64,000 nt of DNA from Lacibacter luteus (GTDB lineage Bacteria; Bacteroidota; Bacteroidia; Chitinophagales; Chitinophagaceae): the NCBI RefSeq assembly GCF_004118265.1, contig NZ_SDHW01000001.1:1798001-1862000 (forward strand). The letters are read 5' to 3'. Below are positions 1 through 8,039 of this stretch, piece after piece (within the stretch, counting starts at the first letter, position 1; each line of letters opens with the position of its first letter). The position numbers were made by a program, and so were the translations under genes. The notes beneath the pieces were generated by a model. The model did no database searches and had not been told where the DNA came from. It saw only the letters and a program-made list of their open reading frames with translations.

Positions 1-1
1 T

Positions 2-1039
2 AAGCTGAGCCAATGGACACAAGGCCCCATGCTGTTGCAAAGCCTCAACATCCTGGAGAACTTTGATTTGAAGAGTATGGGCTACAACAGCACACGTTAT
101 ATTCATACGTTGTATCAAACCATGAACATGACATTTGCTGACCGAGATTTTTATTATGGCGATCCTTACTTCGCTCCTGCTGAACCCATTCAAGGTTTGC
201 TGAGTAAAGAATATGCAAAGTTCAGAGCCAAACAAATTTCAATGGAACGTAATGATCCATTAACCGGACCAGGCGATCCTTATCCATACGAAGGCAAAAC
301 CAATCCCTACATGGATGTGCTGAAGAAAAGAGGATTCAATATGGATACCACATCAACACAACGCAGAAATTTTGCGCCAGCACATGATGTACGTAACGAA
401 GCTGTAGCAGCTGTTGATGCAGATTATATGGATCGTTTGTGGAGAGGTACAACATCAGTTGAAGCAGCCGACGCAGAAGGCTGGGTAGTTTCTATAACAC
501 CATCTGGTGGTTGGTTACCTGCCTGCATTGCAGGCAATACAGGCGTTGGTATGAGTCAGCGTGGACAAAGTTTTGTGCTTGATGCAACACTCAATCCTTT
601 CAATGTAATTGAACCGGGCAAACGTCCACGTGTAACATTAACACCAACGCTTGCACTCAAAGATGGCAAACCGTTTTTATCATTTGCAGTACAAGGTGGC
701 GATACACAGGATCAGAACCTCTTACAGTTTTTCTTAAACATTGTTGAGTTTGGAATGAATGTGCAGGAAGCATGCGAAGCAGCAAACATTAATACAAATC
801 AACTCTGGTTATCGCTTGGTGGCAGTAAAGTTGATGATCGCAAACCACGCCCTGGCAGTTTGTTATTACACGACAACACATCGGAATGGGTGCGGAAGGA
901 ATTACGGCAGATGGGTTATACACTTACATTCGATGATCGTACAAGTGGCCCGATCAATGCAATATATTTTGATTGGAAACATAAAACATTCTGGGGTGGT
1001 AGTAGTAATCATGGCGAAGATTATGGCATTGGCTGGTAA
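2..1039 (+). CDS. Gamma-glutamyltransferase, C-terminal part (truncated by window edge)
   Basis: The reading frame is open from base 2, so the gene continues to the left. Visible residues include WTQGPMLLQSLNILE, the conserved helix of the gamma-glutamyltranspeptidase family, then RGTTSVEAADAEGW, where the first Thr of GTT aligns with the autocatalytic nucleophile that opens the small subunit, and a glycine-rich segment (GNTGVGMSQRGQSF) matching the substrate-binding part. The family cleaves gamma-glutamyl bonds of glutathione and similar compounds, normally in the periplasm; the signal peptide would lie outside the window. The ATG at 29 is internal, not a start. A strong hairpin terminator follows at 1061. 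The C-terminus is long for a classical GGT small subunit, but the family call is secure. Confidence 0.9.
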   Translation, partial: KLSQWTQGPMLLQSLNILENFDLKSMGYNSTRYIHTLYQTMNMTFADRDFYYGDPYFAPAEPIQGLLSKEYAKFRAKQISMERNDPLTGPGDPYPYEGKTNPYMDVLKKRGFNMDTTSTQRRNFAPAHDVRNEAVAAVDADYMDRLWRGTTSVEAADAEGWVVSITPSGGWLPACIAGNTGVGMSQRGQSFVLDATLNPFNVIEPGKRPRVTLTPTLALKDGKPFLSFAVQGGDTQDQNLLQFFLNIVEFGMNVQEACEAANINTNQLWLSLGGSKVDDRKPRPGSLLLHDNTSEWVRKELRQMGYTLTFDDRTSGPINAIYFDWKHKTFWGGSSNHGEDYGIGW

Positions 1040-1060
1040 TTAAACAACCATATTTAAGCG

Positions 1061-1088
1061 AAAGCCCTCTCATTGCTGAGAGGGCTTT
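1061..1088. terminator. Rho-independent terminator between convergent genes
   Basis: Perfect 12-bp inverted repeat aaagccctctca / tgagagggcttt with the 4-base loop ttgc. It lies between the end of the gamma-glutamyltransferase (+) and the end of the surface protein (-), and can serve both strands because each arm ends in an A or T run. Confidence 0.85.
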
Positions 1089-1114
1089 CTGATTTATAAC
1101 CTTTACTTACTCTT

Positions 1115-2410
1115 TCATTGTTTTGTAAACTGTGTATAATACCGCATGCCCGTTTTTGGTTGATACAGCTCCATAAAATAAGAACCTGTTTGCAACGCTT
1201 TAATATTAACTGATGGGTTGGAAGAGGATACATTGCTGGTTAACACCATTCGTCCTTCTGTACTATACATTCGACAAACATAAATGCCGTTTTGTTCAGG
1301 AAGGCTTATTCGAACAATATCACTAGTTGGATTAGGATATAATTTTACAGTTAATGATTGTCCACTGCTTAATCGTATCTTTTGTACATTGCTGTACGTT
1401 GTTATTTTGTCTTTACCAACAGCTTTAATCCGGTAAGAAGATTCAACATCACGTACAGTTATCTTATCCTTGTATTCGTATTTTTCTTCGGCTGTATTAT
1501 CTGTACCCATCACTAAGCCAATCGTTTTGAAATCGCCATTATTATCTTTTCGTTGCACTTCAAAATAATCGATCAACTGATTGTTTTCCGATTTCCACTG
1601 AACTTCTACATGATTTGATTTATCTGCAACGTTGGCATCAACTGCTTTACCGGCAAGAACACCGTTGATGGGCGTAATGAAATTTGCATCCTCTTTACCA
1701 ATTGAAATTGGATTAAAATTACCTAATTCACAATTGCTTGCATCAAATGGCTGGTAAGGTTCCTGTGAATTCGATATTCTATTAACAATAATTGCAATGT
1801 CTTTAAAATCATCAGAGAGATAAGCATTATGCGGATTATTATTTGGCACACTCCATTTATCCAAGAGTTGGGCAATAAACTCATTGTCACCAAATCCATA
1901 ATCAGGATCAGTAAGATGATAATAAGAAGGTTGCCTAGATACAAGTGTAAAATAAATATCGAGCAAAATGATCATGGAACCTGATGGAATTGGGATGGCG
2001 TTGGTACAAACAGAAGTAGAGCGGTTAATATACTTTCTGTTCATTGTTTTATATTGACCAGTTGATTGTACGTAAGCAGATCGAGAAGAAGGGGAATCAT
2101 CATCACTCGGAGCATCACCCGTATCTGGCCCAATAAAGGACAAATAACTGGGATCATTTAAAGAAGTCATGTAGCTTTGATAACCAACATAGTTAACATG
2201 CACAGGGTTATATTGAAAACCAAAGCGCATACCAACAAATTTCATTTGACCGGTACTTGAGCCAGTAGGATTACGCAATGCCAAACGTACAACTATTCTG
2301 TTTGATGCGCTTTGCCAAAAACAATTGGCATACATTTCAGCGCCTTGAGCATATGTGTTTTGCAGGTGTGCAGTTACTACAACCAGCAACAAGAGTAACT
2401 TTCTAATCAT
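1115..2410 (-). CDS. Secreted protein with T9SS C-terminal sorting domain
   Basis: 431 residues. An N-terminal signal peptide (MIRKLLLLLVVVTAHLQNTYAQ) is followed by about 200 residues of unrecognised sequence, a fibronectin-like segment near residues 275-350 (VEVQWKSENNQLIDYFEVQR), and a C-terminal domain from about residue 355 with LYPNPTSDIVRISLP and a final SYFMELYQPKTG segment. The latter is the pattern of type IX secretion C-terminal sorting domains, so the protein should cross the outer membrane through the SprA system encoded downstream and be anchored or released. Its function is unknown. The start is the only ATG directly before the signal peptide. An 18-bp inverted repeat lies 139 bases upstream. 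Confidence 0.85.
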   Translation of the reverse strand: MIRKLLLLLVVVTAHLQNTYAQGAEMYANCFWQSASNRIVVRLALRNPTGSSTGQMKFVGMRFGFQYNPVHVNYVGYQSYMTSLNDPSYLSFIGPDTGDAPSDDDSPSSRSAYVQSTGQYKTMNRKYINRSTSVCTNAIPIPSGSMIILLDIYFTLVSRQPSYYHLTDPDYGFGDNEFIAQLLDKWSVPNNNPHNAYLSDDFKDIAIIVNRISNSQEPYQPFDASNCELGNFNPISIGKEDANFITPINGVLAGKAVDANVADKSNHVEVQWKSENNQLIDYFEVQRKDNNGDFKTIGLVMGTDNTAEEKYEYKDKITVRDVESSYRIKAVGKDKITTYSNVQKIRLSSGQSLTVKLYPNPTSDIVRISLPEQNGIYVCRMYSTEGRMVLTSNVSSSNPSVNIKALQTGSYFMELYQPKTGMRYYTQFTKQ

Positions 2411-2548
2411 GTAGAGAAGTTTAAATTGTTAACTGGTTTCCGTAGGTGTGGGAGATTAAAGTAGGGCTTTTTCAGGGAGATCGTAGTGCAAAAGTAATAT
2501 TCACACCCGAGGATAGCAAGTAGAACTGTAGATTTTTTAAAAGAAAAA

Positions 2549-2566
2549 TGTCGTAAAATTACGACA
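2549..2566. repeat. Perfect 18-bp inverted repeat TGTCGTAA-AA-TTACGACA
   Basis: Eight-base arms around two bases, 11 bases after the SET-domain gene stop. On the minus strand it is followed by TTTTTCTTTT, so it could be that gene's terminator; its symmetry would also suit a dimeric regulator upstream of the surface protein gene. The sequence alone does not decide. Confidence 0.55.
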
Positions 2567-2576
2567 AGCCCTAACC

Positions 2577-2984
2577 CTATTTTGCTTCAAACCAAAGTAC
2601 TTTCTTGTCGTCCCAGTTTCCGTTGTAATTAATGGTTATCTCTTCGCCGGGAGCAATAGACCGCACCGATTTAACAAACATCCACCCCTCTTCAAAATCC
2701 ATAAAATATTCGGCATTGCTGGCATAAGAGTGGTTATACACCGGTATCCAGCCCAAAGCCATTGCACATTCGGTTTTACCTTCCCCCCACTCAAAAATGT
2801 AATCATGCAATAAGGTCTGATCGAGCAAAACACGTTCCGCCGCACTCATCACTATTACGGGAGCCATTTCTATTATTTCTCCAGCATCAATGCCCTGCTC
2901 GGTAAAAACACCCCGGCCTTTATCGGCAGTATTATCAATATAAAGATCGGGTAAACGCATGCGGTTTTGTTTTAGCAATGCCAA
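2577..2984 (-). CDS. Small SET-domain protein
   Basis: 135 residues, nearly all SET domain. The motifs in order are GRGVFTEQGIDAGEIIE near residue 24 (the N-terminal SET strand), PVYNHSYASNAEY near residue 82 (the NHS motif of the SAM and substrate site) and PGEEITINYNG near residue 112 (the GEEI.INY pseudoknot signature). SET proteins transfer methyl groups from SAM to lysine; the substrate of these short bacterial forms is not established. No pre- or post-SET cysteines are visible. The gene is divergent from mgtE, with 103 bases between the two starts. Confidence 0.85.
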   Translation of the reverse strand: MALLKQNRMRLPDLYIDNTADKGRGVFTEQGIDAGEIIEMAPVIVMSAAERVLLDQTLLHDYIFEWGEGKTECAMALGWIPVYNHSYASNAEYFMDFEEGWMFVKSVRSIAPGEEITINYNGNWDDKKVLWFEAK

Positions 2985-3016
2985 AGAAACTAACTTTTCG
3001 CTAAAACGCCGAAGGG

Positions 3017-3024
3017 TAAGTTTG
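3017..3024 (+). promoter_or_regulatory. Candidate -7 element TAAGTTTG for mgtE
   Basis: Exact match to the Bacteroidetes TAnnTTTG -7 box, 63 bases before the chosen mgtE start. The -33 position shows TTTTC rather than TTTG, so the match is partial. Confidence 0.4.
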
Positions 3025-3087
3025 CTGTTCCTTCTCTTGCTTTAGCTTAAATTGCAAGCCGGGAATTTAATCTTAAAACAGCGCAGT

Positions 3088-4482
3088 ATGAGTCTTGAAC
3101 TGGAACCGGAAGTTTCCTTAAAAGAGCAGTTTGAAACCCTGATGATCAGGGAAGACAAGCTGGAAATACAGGATTTTTTAAATAATCAGAACATCAGCGA
3201 TGTTGCTGAGCTTGTTGATGAATTTCCCGACTATGAAGGTCAGATACTGGCTAATATGAGCGTGCATAGGGCTGCAAGTGTTTTTAAAATTCTTGACCTG
3301 CCAACACAAAAACATGTCATCAAAGAATTACCTCCGTTTAAAACTGCCGAACTGTTAAACGAACTTCCTGCCGATGACCGTACCTCTTTCCTGGAAGAAC
3401 TGCCGAGTAATGTAGTACGGGAATTGATAAAACTGTTGAACCCTGAGGAACGAAAGATCACGTTATCGCTTCTTGGTTATCCGGAGAATAGCATTGGTCG
3501 TTTGATGACACCAGATTATGTGTACATCTATGCCAACGATACTGTTGCAGAAGTTTTTGACACCATCCGTAAATATGGCAAAGACAGTGAAACCATTAAC
3601 GTATTGTACGTAATTGACAGGAAAGGTGAATTGATTGATGATATCCGCATCCGGGATATTATTCTTGCTGCTCCTGACAAACGTGTAGAAGAATTGATTG
3701 ACGGACGTTTCATTGCATTAAAAGCCTACGACGACCAGGAAACGGCCAACGAAGCATTTAAAATGAATAACCGTGTGGCTTTACCCGTAGTGAGCAACAC
3801 CAATAAACTCCTCGGCATTGTAACAATCGACGACGTTTTGTGGGTAGCCAATGAAGAGTTTAGCGAAGACATGCAAAAGATGGGTGGTACAGAAGCACTC
3901 GATGAACCCTATCTCGAAACACCATTAATGAAACTCTTCAAAAAAAGGGTTGTATGGCTGATCGTTCTTTTCCTCGGCGAATTATTAACTGCATCGGCAA
4001 TGGCTTTTTTTGAAGATGAAATTGCCAAAGCAGTTGTACTTGCTCTTTTTATTCCTTTAATCATTTCGAGCGGAGGTAACAGCGGCTCGCAGGCTTCAAC
4101 TTTGGTTATACAGGCAATGGCTGTTGGTGAAGTAACCCTCTCCGATTGGTGGAAGGTGATGCGCAGGGAAATTATCCAGGGCTTAATGCTTGGTACGGCT
4201 TTGGGTATTATTGGCTTTATCCGCATTTTTCTCTGGCATTCTATCTCTCCCGAAATTTATGGCAGTCATTGGGATGAAATTGGGATGGTGGTTGGCTTTT
4301 CGCTCGTGGGGGTAGTGCTATGGGGTACGCTCAGCGGTTCAATGCTTCCCTTATTCCTGAAAAAACTGGGGGCCGATCCTGCCGTTTCATCAGCACCATT
4401 TGTGGCAACGCTGGTTGATGTTACCGGATTGATCATTTACTTCTCAATGGCATTTCTCTTTTTAAAAGGAATACTGCTGTAA
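3088..4482 (+). CDS. mgtE: Magnesium transporter MgtE
   Basis: 464 residues, close to the family's usual 450. The N-terminal MgtE superhelical domain (about 30-130) carries the repeated VAELVDEFPDYEGQ / TAELLNELPADDR motifs; two CBS domains follow (about 130-260; PDYVYIYANDTVAEVF, ALPVVSNTNKLLGIVTIDDVLW); then five membrane helices with the signature PLIISSGGNSGSQAS near residue 330 and PAVSSAPFVATLVDVTGL near the end. MgtE is a dimeric inner-membrane Mg2+ channel gated by Mg2+ binding to the cytosolic domains. The ATG at 3088 was preferred over an in-frame TTG at 3052 because the family domain starts soon after it. Confidence 0.95.
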   Translation: MSLELEPEVSLKEQFETLMIREDKLEIQDFLNNQNISDVAELVDEFPDYEGQILANMSVHRAASVFKILDLPTQKHVIKELPPFKTAELLNELPADDRTSFLEELPSNVVRELIKLLNPEERKITLSLLGYPENSIGRLMTPDYVYIYANDTVAEVFDTIRKYGKDSETINVLYVIDRKGELIDDIRIRDIILAAPDKRVEELIDGRFIALKAYDDQETANEAFKMNNRVALPVVSNTNKLLGIVTIDDVLWVANEEFSEDMQKMGGTEALDEPYLETPLMKLFKKRVVWLIVLFLGELLTASAMAFFEDEIAKAVVLALFIPLIISSGGNSGSQASTLVIQAMAVGEVTLSDWWKVMRREIIQGLMLGTALGIIGFIRIFLWHSISPEIYGSHWDEIGMVVGFSLVGVVLWGTLSGSMLPLFLKKLGADPAVSSAPFVATLVDVTGLIIYFSMAFLFLKGILL

Positions 4483-4565
4483 GCAGGAAGCCGGTTGATG
4501 AAGCCATCATGTTTCCGTTTATCTAAAAGCCAACGTTCACCATTCAATTTGCTTATTTTTGAAAA

Positions 4566-4856
4566 ATGGAAGTAAACCATGCATTAATTGATAAACTGAG
4601 CCTGTTAGCAAGACTGAACATTAAGCCTGCCGAAAAAGAAAAGCTGCGTAGTGATCTTGAACAAATGATTGGCTTTATTGAAAAGCTGCAAGAGCTGGAC
4701 ACTACAGGTATCGAACCTCTGATGCATTTAACCGAAGAAATAAATGTACTGCGTACCGATGAAGTAAAAGGATCTGTTTCAATAGATGAAGCCTTGCAAA
4801 ATGCCCGATTGAAAAAAGATCGTTTCTTTATGGTGCCCAAAGTCATCAAAAAATAA
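4566..4856 (+). CDS. gatC: Asp-tRNA(Asn)/Glu-tRNA(Gln) amidotransferase subunit C
   Basis: 96 residues. The N-terminal [18 protein letters not shown] segment and the central [19 protein letters not shown] stretch are the two conserved GatC blocks. GatC is the small clamp subunit of the GatCAB complex that converts Glu-tRNA(Gln) and Asp-tRNA(Asn) to the amides; gatA and gatB are not in the window, which is common for dispersed gat genes. An exact TAnnTTTG box (TATTTTTG, 4554-4561) stands immediately before the ATG, suggesting a very short leader. An ABC ATPase gene follows after 13 bases. Confidence 0.93.
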   Translation: MEVNHALIDKLSLLARLNIKPAEKEKLRSDLEQMIGFIEKLQELDTTGIEPLMHLTEEINVLRTDEVKGSVSIDEALQNARLKKDRFFMVPKVIKK

Positions 4857-4869
4857 ACTTATCATCTTT

Positions 4870-5574
4870 ATGTCGTCAGTTATCCATCTTGAAAATCTCC
4901 GCAAAAGTTATTATCTCGGCAAACAGGAATTACCGGTTTTGAAAGGGATCGATCTCGACATTTTTAAAAACGAGTTTGTTGCGTTGATGGGACCTTCCGG
5001 TTCGGGTAAGAGTACGCTCATGAACATTCTCGGATGCCTTGATACATTGAGTGATGGGAAATATGTACTGAACGGAAAAGATGTAAGCCGCATGAGCGAC
5101 AACGACCTTGCAGAAATTCGTAACCAGGAAATCGGTTTCGTATTTCAACAGTTTAATCTTTTGCCACGCTTAACCGCCTTGGAAAATGTAGCTCTACCGC
5201 TTATTTATGCAGGTGTTACAAAAAAAGAACGCAACGAACGTGCTTTGGAAATGCTTGAAAAAGTAAAACTGGCCGATCGTTATCATCATAAACCAAATGA
5301 ACTGAGTGGCGGACAAATACAGCGTGTTGCTATTGCACGTGCCTTGGTAAACCGTCCTTCGATTATTCTTGCAGATGAACCTACAGGTAACCTCGATTCA
5401 AAAACTTCGGTGGAGATCATGAACCTCTTAACCGATATTCATCAATTGGGAAATACCGTTGTACTTGTTACACACGAAGAAGATATTGCAGGTTATGCAA
5501 AGCGTGTGGTTCGCCTTCGTGATGGCTTAATTGAAAGCGACCGTAAGCGGGAAGAAATGGCACATCAGCATTAA
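4870..5574 (+). CDS. ABC transporter ATP-binding protein, MacB/LolD type
   Basis: 234 residues, a single nucleotide-binding domain. Walker A is GPSGSGKST (about residue 40), the Q-loop is [18 protein letters not shown], the signature is [15 protein letters not shown] (about 142), Walker B is [13 protein letters not shown] and the switch His is in LVTHEED. The [13 protein letters not shown] and DEPTGNLDS sequences place it in the MacB/LolD/FtsE branch, which powers lipoprotein release, efflux or cell-envelope processes with FtsX-like permeases. No permease gene is adjacent. It probably shares the gatC transcript (13-base gap) and is followed by a terminator at 5600. Confidence 0.9.
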   Translation: MSSVIHLENLRKSYYLGKQELPVLKGIDLDIFKNEFVALMGPSGSGKSTLMNILGCLDTLSDGKYVLNGKDVSRMSDNDLAEIRNQEIGFVFQQFNLLPRLTALENVALPLIYAGVTKKERNERALEMLEKVKLADRYHHKPNELSGGQIQRVAIARALVNRPSIILADEPTGNLDSKTSVEIMNLLTDIHQLGNTVVLVTHEEDIAGYAKRVVRLRDGLIESDRKREEMAHQH

Positions 5575-5599
5575 TCATTCTTTTAACTGATTATAGTTG

Positions 5600-5625
5600 T
5601 GGAGAGTTTTCAACTCTCCATTTTT
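5600..5625 (+). terminator. Rho-independent terminator after the ABC ATPase gene
   Basis: Nine-base arms tggagagtt / aactctcca with loop ttc, followed by five T. It separates the gatC-ABC ATPase unit from the adenosyltransferase gene and also shows that the GTG at 5599 is not that gene's start. Confidence 0.8.
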
Positions 5626-5673
5626 ATTTACAACCAATACCTGTCTATTTTTGTAATAAGAAAAGGAAACATC

Positions 5674-6234
5674 ATGGCATATAAGATCTACACCAAAACA
5701 GGCGACCTTGGTAAAACAAGTTTAATCGGCGGAACAAAAGTTCCAAAAAGCCATATTCGTATTGAAACATATGGCACTGTTGATGAACTCAACTCGTATG
5801 TGGGTCTTGTTACCGATCATGTGGCCGATGTACATACCAAAGCGGTATTAAAAGAAGTGCAGGATCGTTTGTTTACCATTGGTTCATCGCTAGCCTGCGA
5901 CCCGGAGAAAGAGCCGAAGATGAAAATTCCTGATCTGAAGGAAAGTGATGTAGAGTTGCTGGAAAAAGAAATGGATAAGATGAATGAAGCCATTCCTCCA
6001 ATGAAATTCTTTGTGTTACCCGGCGGTCATGTTTCAGTTAGTACAATGCATGTAGCCCGTTGTGTTTGCCGTCGTTGCGAACGTTTATGCGTTCATATGC
6101 AGCAGGAAGATATGTTTGTTGAACCTCTTGTTATTAAATACATCAACCGCTTAAGCGATTACTTATTTGTGCTGGCACGTTTTACAGGTCATCAGTTAGG
6201 TATTGATGAAATTCCATGGAAGCCGAGAGTGTAA
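5674..6234 (+). CDS. Cob(I)yrinic acid a,c-diamide adenosyltransferase, PduO type
   Basis: 186 residues. The N-terminus KIYTKTGDLGKTSLIGGTKV is the ATP-binding P-loop-like motif of PduO-type ATP:corrinoid adenosyltransferases; VDELNSYVG, the ARCVCRRCER helix and the final LSDYLFVLARF are the other family blocks. The enzyme transfers the adenosyl group of ATP to cob(I)alamin, making the coenzyme for mutases or reductases. No other cobalamin gene is nearby, so it may serve salvage. The start ATG at 5674 has an AAAGGAAA stretch before it and TATTTTTG (5646-5653) as a likely -7 box; a longer frame from 5599 would overlap the previous terminator. Confidence 0.93.
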   Translation: MAYKIYTKTGDLGKTSLIGGTKVPKSHIRIETYGTVDELNSYVGLVTDHVADVHTKAVLKEVQDRLFTIGSSLACDPEKEPKMKIPDLKESDVELLEKEMDKMNEAIPPMKFFVLPGGHVSVSTMHVARCVCRRCERLCVHMQQEDMFVEPLVIKYINRLSDYLFVLARFTGHQLGIDEIPWKPRV

Positions 6235-6237
6235 TAG

Positions 6238-6268
6238 CAAGTACGAGGTACAAAGTTGGAAGTACGCA
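6238..6268 (+). repeat. Degenerate GTAC-containing heptad repeat
   Basis: AAGTACG, AGGTAC and AAGTACG units occur in the spacer after the adenosyltransferase gene. The same units are seen in reverse orientation at 8006-8035, so this looks like a dispersed short intergenic repeat. The rest of the 106-base spacer shows nothing recognisable. Confidence 0.4.
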
Positions 6269-6341
6269 AGAATTCCCACTCAAGCATCTGTCGTACGATT
6301 AAGATAATCAAGGAAGGTTCTTACATCATAAGTGCTAATTC

Positions 6342-7004
6342 TTAATTCACTCCTGCCACAATTCGCCCATCTTTCATATGCACAGTCCTGTCGCATTGTG
6401 CAGCTAACTCTTCGTTATGTGTAACAATTAAAAAAGTTTGATTGAATTGTTTACGCAGATCAAAAAACAACTGATGCAACTCACGGGCATGTGTACTGTC
6501 TAAATTACCGGTTGGCTCATCGGCCATGATTATATCAGGATTATTAATAAGCGCTCTTGCTACTGCTACCCGTTGCTGTTCGCCCCCGCTTAGTTCAGAT
6601 GGTTTGTTATGCATGCGTTCTTTCAGTCCAAGCATAGCCAGTAATTCCATTGCTCTTGTTTCAACTTCTTTTTTCTTTTTATTACCCAGCCAACCCGGAA
6701 TGCATACATTTTCCAAAGCAGTAAACTCCGGTAGCAAATGATGAAACTGAAATACAAAACCGATATGTTTGTTACGAAACGCAGCCAGTGCATTTCCTTT
6801 CAGTTTATCTACCTGTACATTATTCAGCAACACTTGCCCCGCATCCGCTTCATCCAGCGTACCCAAAATATGCAGCAAAGTGCTCTTACCTGCACCACTG
6901 CTTCCTACAAGGCTTACAATTTCGCCTTTGGCAATCTCTAGGTCAACCCCCTTCAGTACCTGCAGGTTTCCGTATTGTTTTGTTATCTGTTTACAGCTTA
7001 ACAT
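6342..7004 (-). CDS. ABC transporter ATP-binding protein, LolD-like
   Basis: 220 residues, a lone nucleotide-binding domain: Walker [10 protein letters not shown] near residue 34, Q-loop [18 protein letters not shown] near 85, signature [15 protein letters not shown] near 138, Walker [14 protein letters not shown] and the His switch LIVTHNEEL. The [16 protein letters not shown] sequence is characteristic of LolD, which drives the LolCDE extraction of outer-membrane lipoproteins from the inner membrane; the LolC/E permease is not adjacent. It is the second LolD-family ATPase within 2 kb but is distinct from the first in sequence and strand. Confidence 0.88.
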   Translation of the reverse strand: MLSCKQITKQYGNLQVLKGVDLEIAKGEIVSLVGSSGAGKSTLLHILGTLDEADAGQVLLNNVQVDKLKGNALAAFRNKHIGFVFQFHHLLPEFTALENVCIPGWLGNKKKKEVETRAMELLAMLGLKERMHNKPSELSGGEQQRVAVARALINNPDIIMADEPTGNLDSTHARELHQLFFDLRKQFNQTFLIVTHNEELAAQCDRTVHMKDGRIVAGVN

Positions 7005-7106
7005 GCATCATATCTCCTTTGTACAAACCTAAGCTATTGAACCGTAGCACCAAACAGCCGGTAAAAATTCCTTTCGGGCCGTTATTCACATACTTAACAA
7101 AGCAGA

Positions 7107-7137
7107 TTTGGTTATTTCAGCAGGAGAGTTACATTTG
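7107..7137 (+). promoter_or_regulatory. Bacteroidetes consensus promoter for the DUF2795 gene
   Basis: TTTG at 7107-7110, exactly 19 bases, then TACATTTG at 7130-7137: a full match to TTTG-N19-TAnnTTTG. Transcription should begin near 7142, giving a leader of under 20 bases before the ATG at 7160. Confidence 0.75.
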
Positions 7138-7159
7138 CGGAAAATTAAAGGGTTACCTT

Positions 7160-7381
7160 ATGTTCTGGACACTTGAATTAGCCTCGTACCTCGAAGATGC
7201 TCCCTGGCCTGCTACCAAGGATGAATTGATTGATTATTCGATCCGCAGTGGTGCACCCATTGAGGTAGTAGAGAACCTGCAGGAGTTAGACGACGAGGGC
7301 GAAATTTACGAAAGCATTGACGACATCTGGCCTGATTATCCAAGCCAGGAAGACTTCTTCTTTAACGAAGATGAATATTAA
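7160..7381 (+). CDS. DUF2795 family small acidic protein
   Basis: 73 residues, strongly acidic (the C-terminus is PSQEDFFFNEDEY). The pattern WPATKDELIDYSIRSGAP followed by VVENLQELDDEGEIYESIDD fits DUF2795, in which a short helical unit with a DELI...A and L..L.....Y core is conserved; the function is unknown. The start is the ATG at 7160: it lies 22 bases after a consensus -7 box, and the upstream extension of the frame reads through the divergent ABC gene. A terminator follows at 7429. The high acidity and strong promoter suggest an abundant cytosolic protein (inference). Confidence 0.85.
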   Translation: MFWTLELASYLEDAPWPATKDELIDYSIRSGAPIEVVENLQELDDEGEIYESIDDIWPDYPSQEDFFFNEDEY

Positions 7382-7428
7382 GCAAGCTGTAAGTTTACAG
7401 TTTTTAGCTACTAGCTAAAACATTATTC

Positions 7429-7457
7429 AACCCTGCCCCAAATGGCAGGGTTTGTTT
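7429..7457 (+). terminator. Rho-independent terminator after the DUF2795 gene
   Basis: Nine-base arms aaccctgcc / ggcagggtt with loop ccaaat, followed by tgttttta. Confidence 0.8.
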
Positions 7458-7525
7458 TTATCCTGAGCGAAGTCGAGATACAAATGATTGTAACCGATGT
7501 CAGTCACCTTGCCGGTGAACAGACA

Positions 7526-7915
7526 TCAAATCGTTAACTCAATCCTGTTTTTTTCCGGATCAAGTATCACACTTTCATAATAACCATCACCAGTGGTTCG
7601 TGGTCCATCCAGTACTTCAAATCCATCAGTTTTAAATCTTGCAGTCATCTCATCAACCTTTTCTTTGCTGCCTAATGAAATGGCAAAATGAATAAGCCCT
7701 GTGAACTGCTTGTAAATATCATCGTTTGTATCAGGCACCGTTGGCATCTGCATCAACTCTAAACGGGGACCGCCTGCAAACGAAAGAAAATACGATTGAA
7801 ATTGTTTTACAGGATTGATGTATTTACTGTTAGCTGTAGCTGCAAAATAACTGCAGTAAAAATCTTTCATCAGTTCAATATCCTTCACCCATAGGGCAAG
7901 ATGTTCAATACGCAT
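7526..7915 (-). CDS. VOC (glyoxalase/bleomycin resistance) superfamily protein
   Basis: 129 residues, one VOC domain: IEHLALWVKDIELMKDFYCSYF at the N-terminus is the first beta-alpha-beta unit, with a His at residue 5 that is a usual metal ligand; LELMQMP, IHFAISLGSK (a second His ligand) and ILDPEKNRIELTI (a terminal Glu) complete the double module. Such proteins bind a divalent metal and act as lyases, dioxygenases or resistance proteins; the substrate cannot be read here. A hairpin (GATGTC...GACATC, 7496-7527) overlaps the stop codon but lacks a T run. Confidence 0.88.
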   Translation of the reverse strand: MRIEHLALWVKDIELMKDFYCSYFAATANSKYINPVKQFQSYFLSFAGGPRLELMQMPTVPDTNDDIYKQFTGLIHFAISLGSKEKVDEMTARFKTDGFEVLDGPRTTGDGYYESVILDPEKNRIELTI

Positions 7916-8005
7916 TGCTTATTCTTTAAAAACGAAAAGTTGACAAGCACAGGCCTATCAACTTTTCAACTATTAATTATTGTAAGAAAGATGAACATAG
8001 GACAA

Positions 8006-8035
8006 TTCGTACCTCGTACCTCTTACTTCTTACTT
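8006..8035 (-). repeat. Tandem heptad repeat (AAGTAAG)2(AGGTACG)2
   Basis: Read on the minus strand, four consecutive 7-base units AAGTAAG AAGTAAG AGGTACG AGGTACG lie just beyond the fabI stop. A related cluster is at 6238-6268. Confidence 0.55.
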
Positions 8036-8039
8036 GTGT

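Noticed and set aside
3052-3087. TTG start for mgtE at 3052
   Set aside because: The extension (MQAGNLILKQRS) has no family support, and ATG 3088 fits the normal N-terminus.
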